DNA of 64,000 nucleotides from Tritrichomonas musculus (taxonomy: Eukaryota > Parabasalia > Tritrichomonadida > Tritrichomonadidae), in contig JAPFFF010000027.1 of assembly GCA_039105265.1 (NCBI GenBank), positions 1,612,001 to 1,676,000 of the forward strand. Direction: 5' to 3'. Shown in pieces: positions 1 to 8,084 of the stretch. Position numbers and translations under genes: made by a program. Numbering within the stretch: position 1 is the stretch's first letter; every line of letters starts with the position of its first letter. Below the pieces are notes generated by a model that was not told the origin of the DNA, did not search any database, and saw only the letters and a program-made list of their open reading frames with translations.

Positions 1-2328
1 AATTCGTATTTCTTTTGAGAGTTCCGGCAACTGTACTATTATGTTATTGGTTTCGTAAATAGTTGGCTCATCATTTAAATTAATATCATTAGAGGATACA
101 ACTTGTGTATTACGCTTTTGTGAAAAATTGAAATAATTGGAGTTATTCATTTTACTTTGCCATTTTGTTTGCTGCATCATTTGATTATAACTTTGTATAT
201 CATCCTGTACTGTATGATGATATTGATTTTGGCGTTCTGGTTGAAATTGATAAGGAGTTGCTATATTAATCATTGAATGATATGGAGTCGTTAATACCTG
301 TGGTGGCTGGCATTGAGGCACTAAAACCTGTGGTTGAAATTGTGATGGTTGAGTACTTTGGAATTGCAATTGTTCTTGAGGAATTAATTGCATTGGTTGA
401 GATCTGTAAATTTGTGCTTGTGGCTTCAATTGCACTGGTTGAATATTCTGAAATAGTGCTTGTGGTTGTTGCTGTAATTGCATTGGTTGAGTATTCTGAA
501 ATAGTGCTTGTGGTTGTTGCTGTAATTGCATTGGTTGAGTATTCTGAAATTGTGCTTGTGGTTGTTGCTGCAATTGCATTGGTTGAGTATTGTGAAATTG
601 TGCTTGTGGTTGTTGCTGTATTTGCATTGGTTGAGTATTCTGAAATTGTGTTTGTGGTTGTTGCTGTATTTGCACTGTTTGAACTCCGTGGACTTGTGCT
701 TGTAGTTGTTGATGTAATTGCACTGATTGAGCATTCTGAAATTGTGTTTGTGTTTGTGATTGTTGCTGCAATTGCATTGCCTGAGCTCCTTGGACTTGTG
801 GTTGTGATTGCTGATGTAATTGCACTGATTGAGTATTCTGAAATTGTGCTTGTGCTTGTGGCTGTAATTGCACTGATTGAGTATTCTGAAATTGTGCTTG
901 TGGTTGCAACTGAAGGGCCTGAACTCCGTGGACTTGTGCTTGTGTTTGTGATTGTTGCTGTATTTGCTCTGTTTGAACTCCATGGACTTGTGCTTGTGCT
1001 AGTAGTTGTTGATGTAATTGCACTGATTGAGCATTCTGAAATTGTGCTTGTGGTTGCAATTGCATTGCCTGAGCTCCATGGACTTGTGCTTGTGCTAGTA
1101 GTTGTTGATGTAATTGCACTGATTGAGTATTCTGAAATTGTGCTTGTGGTTGCAACTGAAGGGCCTGAACTCCGTGGACTTGTGCTTGTGTTTGTGATTG
1201 TTGCTGTATTTGCTCTGTTTGAACTCCATGGACTTGTGCTTGTGCTTGTGGTTGTTGATGTAATTGCACTGATTGAGTATTCGGAAATTGTGCTTGTGCT
1301 TGTGCTTGTGGCTGTAATTGCACTGATTGAGTATTCGGAAATTGTGCTTGTTGCTGCAATTGCATTGCCTGAACTCCGTAAACTTGTGCTTGTGGTTGTT
1401 GATGTAATTGCACTGATTGAGCATTCTGAAATTGTGCTTGTGGTTGCAATTGCATTGCCTGAACTCCGTGGACTTGTGCTTGTGCTTGTGGTTGTTGATG
1501 TAATTGCACTGATTGAGTATTGTGAAATTGTGCTTGTGTTTGTGATTGTTGCTGCAATTGCATTGCCTGAGCTCCATGGACTTGTGCTTGTGGTTGTGGT
1601 TGTTGATGTAATTGCACTGTTTGAACTCCGTGGACTTGTGCTTGTGCTTGTGATTGTTGCTGTATTTGCATTGCCTGAACTCCGTGGACTTGTGCTTGTG
1701 CTTGTGGTTGTTGATGTAATTGCACTGATTGAGTATTCTGAAATTGTGCTTGTGGTTGCAACTGAAGGGCCTGAACTCCGTGGACTTGTGCTTGTGTTTG
1801 TGATTGTTGCTGTATTTGCTCTGTTTGAACTCCATGGACTTGTGCTTGTGCTTGTGGTTGTTGATGTAATTGCACTGATTGAGTATTCGGAAATTGTGCT
1901 TGTGCTTGTGCTTGTGGCTGTAAAACATTTTGAAATTGTGCTTGATTTCTTCTCATTTCCAATGTTTTTTCTTCTATTCGATCATAATAGCGTTGGATAT
2001 TCTTAGGAAGCGTATAATACCATTGCCGAGGCAAATAATAATTCATCCATTCAGGGCAACCTGGAAATTTTTCTTCTTCTATGATGGGTTGTGGAGTAGA
2101 TGCATATAAATAATTTTTAACATATTGTTGCATATTGTTAATGAACCATTTTCTTACAGTTCCAGGATTCCAATGTTGGCTAATAACTGAAAGCTTTGCT
2201 ACAACTTCGTGTACAATATTTGATCGTTCAATAGTTCTTTGAGGGTAACTAAAATAGTTCTTAAGTGCAGGAACCAATAGTTCAATCTCTTCTTTTGAGA
2301 CATGGTACTTTGTATTTGAATCTTGCAT
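1..2328 (-). CDS. Gln-rich tandem-repeat protein with N-terminal WF-N domain, 3' part cut by window edge
   Basis: An open frame of 776 codons starts at the ATG at 2328 and leaves the window at base 1 without a stop. Residues 1-130 are non-repetitive, charged and aromatic, and contain WNPGTVRKWFINN at about 53-65. That string resembles the third helix of homeodomain or TALE-type HTH proteins (WFIN), but the rest does not let me assign the family. Residues about 130-640 are imperfect repeats of about 18 residues in two types, AQFQNTQSVQLHQQPQ and AQVHGVQALQLQQQSQ, nearly half glutamine. The tail (about 640-776) is Gln/Asn/Tyr-rich and non-repetitive. The CAA/CAG-rich DNA makes long hydrophobic antisense frames, which are shadows. 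A satellite array begins only about 25 bp upstream of the ATG. A DNA-binding or aggregation-prone regulator is an inference only; function unknown. Confidence 0.8.
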   Translation of the reverse strand, partial: MQDSNTKYHVSKEEIELLVPALKNYFSYPQRTIERSNIVHEVVAKLSVISQHWNPGTVRKWFINNMQQYVKNYLYASTPQPIIEEEKFPGCPEWMNYYLPRQWYYTLPKNIQRYYDRIEEKTLEMRRNQAQFQNVLQPQAQAQAQFPNTQSVQLHQQPQAQAQVHGVQTEQIQQQSQTQAQVHGVQALQLQPQAQFQNTQSVQLHQQPQAQAQVHGVQAMQIQQQSQAQAQVHGVQTVQLHQQPQPQAQVHGAQAMQLQQQSQTQAQFHNTQSVQLHQQPQAQAQVHGVQAMQLQPQAQFQNAQSVQLHQQPQAQVYGVQAMQLQQQAQFPNTQSVQLQPQAQAQAQFPNTQSVQLHQQPQAQAQVHGVQTEQIQQQSQTQAQVHGVQALQLQPQAQFQNTQSVQLHQQLLAQAQVHGAQAMQLQPQAQFQNAQSVQLHQQLLAQAQVHGVQTEQIQQQSQTQAQVHGVQALQLQPQAQFQNTQSVQLQPQAQAQFQNTQSVQLHQQSQPQVQGAQAMQLQQQSQTQTQFQNAQSVQLHQQLQAQVHGVQTVQIQQQPQTQFQNTQPMQIQQQPQAQFHNTQPMQLQQQPQAQFQNTQPMQLQQQPQALFQNTQPMQLQQQPQALFQNIQPVQLKPQAQIYRSQPMQLIPQEQLQFQSTQPSQFQPQVLVPQCQPPQVLTTPYHSMINIATPYQFQPERQNQYHHTVQDDIQSYNQMMQQTKWQSKMNNSNYFNFSQKRNTQVVSSNDINLNDEPTIYETNNIIVQLPELSKEIRI
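400..1925 (-). repeat. coding minisatellite inside the Gln-rich gene
   Basis: Imperfect tandem units of roughly 48-60 bp, in two alternating sub-types, encode the AQFQNTQ... and AQVHGVQ... peptides. All length differences keep the minus-strand frame open, so selection on the protein is likely. Identical higher-order blocks (for example around 900-1020, 1140-1260 and 1740-1860) show recent unequal exchange or gene conversion. Confidence 0.85.
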
Positions 2329-2352
2329 TTTAAAAATAAAAAATGTTAAACG

Positions 2353-5300
2353 TCTTTGTAAAAGATATTGCGGTTATGAATGGTCTGTGTTGTTCGCTGT
2401 TTCGTTGGTTTTTTCGTGTTCGATGCACTGATTGAGTTTCTTGTAGCTTGCTACTGTGTTTCTTTCTAGTAAAAGTAATTGCGAATTGTGAATGGTCTGT
2501 GTTTGTAGCTGTTTCTTTGCTACATGTTTCGTTGTTTTTTTCGTGTTCGATGCACTGATTGTGTTTCTTGTAGCTTGCTACTGTGTTTCTTTCTGTAAAA
2601 GTAATTGCGAATTGTGAATGGTCTGCGTTTGTAGCTGCTTCTTTGCTACATGTTTCGTTGTTTTTTTCGTGTTCGATGCACTGATTGTGTTTCTTGTAGC
2701 TTGCTACTGTGTTTCTTTCTGTAAAAGTAATTGCGAATTGTGAATGGTCTGTGTTTGTAGCTGCTTCTTTGCTACATGTTTCGTTGTTTTTTTCGTGTTC
2801 GATGCACTGATTGTGTTTCTTGTAGCTTGCTACTGTGTTTCTTTCTAGTAAAAGTAATTGCGAATTGTGAATGGTCTGTGTTTGTAGCTGTTTCTTTGCT
2901 ACATGTTTCGTTGTTTTTTTCGTGTTCGATGCACTGATTGAGTTTCTTGTAGCTTGCCACTGTGTTTCTTTCTGTAAAAGTAATTGCGAATTGTGAATGG
3001 TCTGCGTTGGTCGCTGTTTCGTTGTTTTTTTCGTGTTCGATGCACTGATTGTGTTTCTTGTAGCTTGCTACTGTGTTTCTTTCTGTAAAAGTAATTGCGA
3101 ATTGTGAATGGTCTGTGCTTGTAGCTGCTTCTTTGCTAAATGTTTCGTTGTTTTTTTCGTGTTCGATGCACTGATTGAGTTTCTTGTAGCTTGCCACTGT
3201 GTTTCTTTCTGTAAAAGTAATTGCGAATTGTGAATGGTCTGCGTTGGTCGCTGTTTCGTTGTTTTTTTCGTGTTCGATGCACTGATTGTGTTTCTTGTAG
3301 CTTGCCACTGTGTTTCTTTCTGTAAAAGTAATTGCGAATTGTGAATGGTCTGCGTTGGTCGCTGTTTCGTTGTTTTTTTCGTGTTCGATGCACTGATTGT
3401 GTTTCTTGTAGCTTGCTACTGTGTTTCTTTCTGTAAAAGTAATTGCGAATTGTGAATGGTCTGTGCTTGTAGCTGTTTCTTTGCTACATGTTTCGTTGTT
3501 TTTTTCGTGTTCGATGCACTGATTGAGTTTCTTGTAGCTTGCCACTGTGTTTCTTTCTAGTAAAAGTAATTGCGAATTGTGAATGGTCTGCGTTGTTCGC
3601 TGTTTCTTTGATAAATGTTTCGTTGTTTTTTTCGTGTTCGATGCACTGATTGTGTTTCTTGTAGCTTGCTACTGTGTTTCTTTCTAGTAAAAGTAATTGC
3701 GAATTGTGAATGGTCTGTGTTTGTAGCTGTTTCTTTGCTACATGTTTCGTTGTTTTTTTCGTGTTCGATGCACTGATTGAGTTTCTTGTAGCTTGCCACT
3801 GTGTTTCTTTCTGTAAAAGTAATTGCGAATTGTGAATGGTCTGCGTTGGTCGCTGTTTCGTTGTTTTTTTCGTGTTCGATGCACTGATTGTGTTTCTTGT
3901 AGCTTGCTACTGTGTTTCTTTCTGTAAAAGTAATTGCGAATTGTGAATGGTCTGTGCTTGTAGCTGTTTCTTTGCTACATGTTTCGTTGTTTTTTTCGTG
4001 TTCGATGCACTGATTGAGTTTCTTGTAGCTTGCCACTGTGTTTCTTTCTAGTAAAAGTAATTGCGAATTGTGAATGGTCTGCGTTGTTCGCTGTTTCTTT
4101 GATAAATGTTTCGTTGTTTTTTTCGTGTTCGATGCACTGATTGTGTTTCTTGTAGCTTGCTACTGTGTTTCTTTCTAGTAAAAGTAATTGCGAATTGTGA
4201 ATGGTCTGTGCTTGTAGCTGCTTCTTTGCTAAATGTTTCGTTGTTTTTTTCGTGTTCGATGCACTGATTGTGTTTCTTGTAGCTTGCTACTGTGTTTCTT
4301 TCTAGTAAAAGTAATTGCGAATTGTGAATGGTCTGTGTTTGTAGCTGTTTCTTTGCTACATGTTTCGTTGTTTTTTTCGTGTTCGATGCACTGATTGAGT
4401 TTCTTGTAGCTTGCCACTGTGTTTCTTTCTAGTAAAAGTAATTGCGAATTGTGAATGGTCTGCGTTGGTCGCTGTTTCTTTGATAAATGTTTCGTTGTTT
4501 TTTTCGTGTTCGATGCACTGATTGTGTTTCTTGTAGCTTGCCACTGTGTTTCTTTCTAGTAAAAGTAATTGCGAATTGTGAATGGTCTGCGTTGTTCGCT
4601 GTTTCTTTGATAAATGTTTCGTTGTTTTTTTCGTGTTCGATGCACTGATTGTGTTTCTTGTAGCTTGCTACTGTGTTTCTTTCTGTAAAAGTAATTGCGA
4701 ATTGTGAATGGTCTGCGTTGGTCGCTGTTTCGTTGGTTTTTTCGTGTTCGATGCACTGATTGAGTTTCTTGTAGCTTGCTACTGTGTTTCTTTCTGTAAA
4801 AGTAATTGCGAATTGTGAATGGTCTGCGTTTGTAGCTGCTTCTTTGCTAAATGTTTCGTTGTTTTTTTCGTGTTCGATGCACTGATTGTGTTTCTTGTAG
4901 CTTGCTACTGTGTTTCTTTCTGTAAAAGTAATTGCGAATTGTGAATGGTCTGTGCTTGTAGCTGCTTCTTTGCTACATGTTTCGTTGTTTTTTTCGTGTT
5001 CGATGCACTGATTGTGTTTCTTGTAGCTTGCTACTGTGTTTCTTTCTGTAAAAGTAATTGCGAATTGTGAATGGTCTGCGTTTGTAGCTGCTTCTTTGCT
5101 AAATGTTTCGTTGTTTTTTTCGTGTTCGATGCACTGATTGAGTTTCTTGTAGCTTGCCACTGTGTTTCTTTCTGTAAAAGTAATTGCGAATTGTGAATGG
5201 TCTGCGTTGGTCGCTGTTTCGTTGTTTTTTTCGTGTTCGATGCACTGATTGAGTTTCTTGTAGCTTGCTACTGTGTTTCTTTCTGTAAAAGTAATTGCGA

Positions 5301-5672
5301 ATTGTGAATGGTCTGTGTTTGTAGCTGCTTCTTTGCTAAATGTTTCGTTGTTTTTTTCGTGTTCGATGCACTGATTGTGTTTCTTGTAGCTTGCCACTGT
5401 GTTTCTTTCTAGTAAAAGTAATTGCGAATTGTGAATGGTCTGCGTTGTTCGCTGTTTCTTTGATAAATGTTTCGTTGTTTTTTTCGTGTTCGATGCACTG
5501 ATTGTGTTTCTTGTAGCTTGCTACTGTGTTTCTTTCTGTAAAAGTAATTGCGAATTGTGAATGGTCTGCGTTGGTCGCTGTTTCGTTGTTTTTTTCGTGT
5601 TCAATGCACTGATTGTGTTTCTTGTAGCTTGCTACTGTGTTTCTTTCTGTAAAAGTAATTGCGAATTGTGAA
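2353..5672. repeat. satellite array, about 27 copies of a 111-127 bp unit
   Basis: About 27 highly similar units, each recognisable by TTCGATGCACTGATTG. Two main lengths occur, about 111 bp and about 126 bp, differing by a 15-bp block around CTTCTTTGCTACATG. Some units carry one extra base (TTCTAGTAAAAG instead of TTCTGTAAAAG), giving 112 or 127 bp. The first unit (from 2353) and the last (to 5672) are diverged or truncated. On the minus strand a frame reads through most units (TVASYKKHNQCIEHEKNNET), but it contains no ATG, and the +1 units shift the frame. I therefore treat the array as non-coding. It ends about 25 bp before the ATG of the Gln-rich gene. Confidence 0.93.
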
Positions 5673-6140
5673 TTTTAATTTTAAATAAAATAGAGCAAAT
5701 TTTACGGTTATGGCCTTGCCTATTGTTTTTTTAACCTCACACAAAAAGTTGAAAAATTTATAAATTAATTTTTGGAAAAAAAAGTTTAAAGACCTTTTTA
5801 CAAAAAGTTTATAGACCTTCTTTCAAATGCTATCAAAAAGTTTAAAGACATTATTTGAAAAAGTTTAAAGACTTTATTTCAATGAATTGTGAGCAATTCA
5901 AAAAGTGGTGTATGCTTAAGCGATTGGCCAAAAAAAATAAATAAAAAAAGGGAAGGTAAAATTTTGACATTTTTTGTATCGTTAACCAATCAATTCCATT
6001 CAATTTAATAATTTTGAAAAGTATAAATTTCCTATTAGGCATGCATTATTATATAATAGAATGGGCAAGTATAATAATAAAAACATAAAAAAAAAAAAAA
6101 AGATAAAAAACAACAAATGTATTTAACAAACATAAAACAA
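5673..6140. other. AT-rich spacer with AAAAAGTTTAAAGAC repeats
   Basis: Spacer between the satellite and the 3' end of the GH47-like gene. It holds four imperfect copies of AAAAAGTTTAAAGAC spaced about 22-35 bp (5776-5880). A 63-codon minus-strand frame here (5851-6042) has no family resemblance and is probably chance. Confidence 0.6.
5776..5880. repeat. short direct repeat AAAAAGTTTAAAGAC, 4 copies
   Basis: Four imperfect copies of a 14-15 bp core, each followed by a T-rich stretch. The core contains AAAAAGTTT, which recurs in many spacers of this window and just upstream of several start codons. Confidence 0.7.
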
Positions 6141-7652
6141 TTAAATAGCATCCGTAATTATCAAATGGCCAGCTTCATTAATGATCCAATTATTCTTTGA
6201 AAAGTCTATTATGCTCGAATTAGCCAGATACAAAAATTTTAACCACTTTGAGAGAAGCTCTGTTGGCATTATATCGTCATAAACGATAGGATCTTGGCTA
6301 ATCAATGCGCATTGCGCTGAATTGCACATTGTTGTATTTAATGAGTTCACATATTTCAATTGATTTTTACTTTTTTCAGAAAAATTTGAACCAATCAGAG
6401 GAACAAAATCGAAATAAAAGCTGTCGTTTTTCACTTTTATTTTTGGCCATTCAGATAAATCACTCTTTTGAACAGGAAAGTTGTTTTCTGTAATTGATTC
6501 GCAAATGTTTTTCAAATTGTTATAAAATGGTGATGATTTCAATTTTGGAACCTTTTCCATTAAATAGTTTAATTGGCAGAAAGAAGAATCAAACAAATAA
6601 TTGTTTTGATGCTTTTTATCTTTTTGTAATTGGCTATTTTGTGAGATTAAATCAGAGATAAAATCAATGATTTCAAATGTTAAATTTGATGGAGAAAATA
6701 AATGAAGCCGAATAACATTTGCTACAAAAGATACGGTATATTCATTCAATTGACAAAATATATTAATTAAATCATCTTTTTTATTGAGCTTTTGAATTGA
6801 TCGGCACTTATCAACTGAAACAAAAGATGGGAGAGAATTTTCTGCTCTAAACAACGATAAAATGCATTTTAAATAATTTTGAACATAACTTGAATATACA
6901 GGATCCCCCGTGATTTTTGATAAAGCTGTATATTCTAGGATAAATCCACTTGATTCACTCAAAAATGTTCCATCAATAAAAGAATATTTTTTGGCTTTTT
7001 GTTTGATTCCATCAACTAGAGGATGTGGAATAGAATTAGTAAATGCATGATTCATTACATCAGCACATTCAACAGCCTTATCAATAAAATGATGATTTTT
7101 TGTTAAGCTATAGATACCGATCAAACTACCTAAAACTCTTGTTCCCATTTCATGAAAATTTTGAAATCTTGAAGAACTGCAAGTAAATTTGTTGAAAACA
7201 AAATCTGTTGAAAATTTATAATCATCCATTAATTCAGATAGATACAATGATTCTAGAGATTCAATTACTGTGAATGATAATCCAGAACTGTTTAAACATC
7301 CTCCAGAAATAGGTCGAAGATAATCGCTTGTTGAGCATTTTGACCAATAAGATTCATATGAATCATGAATTAACGAGCGAATTAGACGAGAACTTTCAGT
7401 ATTTTCGTTATTTTTTCCTGTTGGAAATTCATAAGTATTGAAAATTACTTTTTCATCATCAGTTTGGTTATTTATGCTAAAATTTTCTATGCTTTGTTTA
7501 ATGATATCGATTAGAATTGAAGATGAAATTAATTGAGATGGAATTGATGGTTTTGGAACATGAAAAAGCAAAAATATGGAGATTAAAATGCATAATGTAA
7601 TTTCGAATGCGAAGAAATAGAAAAAATATATCGATCTCTTTTTGTTTCGCAT
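6141..7652 (-). CDS. GH47 alpha-mannosidase-like type II membrane protein, probably catalytically weakened
   Basis: 503 residues from the ATG at 7652. A short basic N-terminus (RNKKR) precedes one membrane segment (about 8-31), giving a type II ER/Golgi topology with a lumenal body carrying N-glycosylation sequons (NFS, NLT). GH47 landmarks occur in order: SYESYW.KCS..DYLRPISGG (about 98-118), VIESLESLYL (129-138), EMGTRVLGSLIGIY (168-181), SESSGFILEYTALSKITGD (232-250), and a C-terminal WLKFLYL...NNWIINEAGHL. GH47 enzymes trim alpha-1,2-mannose from N-glycans or mark misfolded glycoproteins for ERAD. Glu168 fits the first catalytic acid, but the GDSYYEYLLK region is replaced by QLNEYTVSF. 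The block before the C-terminal motif seems shortened, and the Ca-binding Thr of NTEAHP appears to be Asn. It may be an EDEM-like lectin or pseudoenzyme. GH47 membership is fairly sure; activity is doubtful. Confidence 0.85.
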   Translation of the reverse strand: MRNKKRSIYFFYFFAFEITLCILISIFLLFHVPKPSIPSQLISSSILIDIIKQSIENFSINNQTDDEKVIFNTYEFPTGKNNENTESSRLIRSLIHDSYESYWSKCSTSDYLRPISGGCLNSSGLSFTVIESLESLYLSELMDDYKFSTDFVFNKFTCSSSRFQNFHEMGTRVLGSLIGIYSLTKNHHFIDKAVECADVMNHAFTNSIPHPLVDGIKQKAKKYSFIDGTFLSESSGFILEYTALSKITGDPVYSSYVQNYLKCILSLFRAENSLPSFVSVDKCRSIQKLNKKDDLINIFCQLNEYTVSFVANVIRLHLFSPSNLTFEIIDFISDLISQNSQLQKDKKHQNNYLFDSSFCQLNYLMEKVPKLKSSPFYNNLKNICESITENNFPVQKSDLSEWPKIKVKNDSFYFDFVPLIGSNFSEKSKNQLKYVNSLNTTMCNSAQCALISQDPIVYDDIMPTELLSKWLKFLYLANSSIIDFSKNNWIINEAGHLIITDAI

Positions 7653-8084
7653 TGGCGACCGTTTATTTGTACTTCATTTTTGAATGTGAAGAATTTATCA
7701 CAATTTCTAAATTTTTTAAAATATTTAAATGCATTATTTAAAATATATTAAAAATTAATAAGAAATCGTCTACTAAAAATCAAAGGATAATTAAATAATT
7801 TAAATTTTTTAATTTGAATTATCTAGGTATCACTTTTTGAGTTTTGTAAAATACTCAAAAAGTTATAAAACAGATAATTAAACATAAATTGAAGTAGCTT
7901 TTTGAAGGCTACGCCTTTCAAAAAGCTACTTCATTTATTTTTTAATTTAATTATATATGATATGTCAGAACTTTTTCAATGACATTGAATCGGCATTTAC
8001 AATTCTAATGTAAACAATATAACTAGTCTAAATCTATTTTAATTTAACTTTTTTATTTCTACTACTGAATTGAACTAGCACAAG
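7653..8084. other. AT-rich spacer holding a strong hairpin
   Basis: Upstream region of the GH47-like gene and left flank of the coding-like relic. It contains AAAAAGT-type words in both orientations (about 7831-7865) and the hairpin at 7891-7932. No gene seen. Confidence 0.5.
7891..7932. repeat. perfect 16-bp inverted repeat, 10-nt loop
   Basis: GAAGTAGCTTTTTGAA is followed by about 10 bases and then its exact reverse complement TTCAAAAAGCTACTTC. With one bulged A the pairing continues through GGC/GCC and leaves a three-base loop. The stem contains the CTTTTTGA word common in these spacers. No gene 3' end lies beside it, so a terminator role is not obvious. Confidence 0.85.

Noticed and set aside
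426-1928. Minus-strand frames rich in His/Asn/Lys (NHKHKHNFRILNQCN)
   Set aside because: They are out-of-frame readings of the same repeats. The frame starting at ATG 2328 runs without a stop through the whole region and has non-repetitive ends.
273-2006. Plus-strand 577-codon frame with hydrophobic IALVEYSEIVLVVVA-like repeats
   Set aside because: It is antisense to the Gln-rich gene. CAA/CAG-rich codons read backwards give Leu/Val. It begins at TTG and lacks the unique N-terminal domain seen on the other strand.
2772-5397. Several 60-320-codon minus-strand frames in the satellite
   Set aside because: They begin at GTG, not ATG; no ATG occurs in the frame, and units with an extra base shift it.
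2353-5672. CRISPR array
   Set aside because: Units are contiguous with no unique spacers, far longer than CRISPR repeats, and the DNA is eukaryotic.
5851-6042. 63-codon minus-strand frame
   Set aside because: Composition of translated AT-rich DNA; no family resemblance; overlaps the short repeats.
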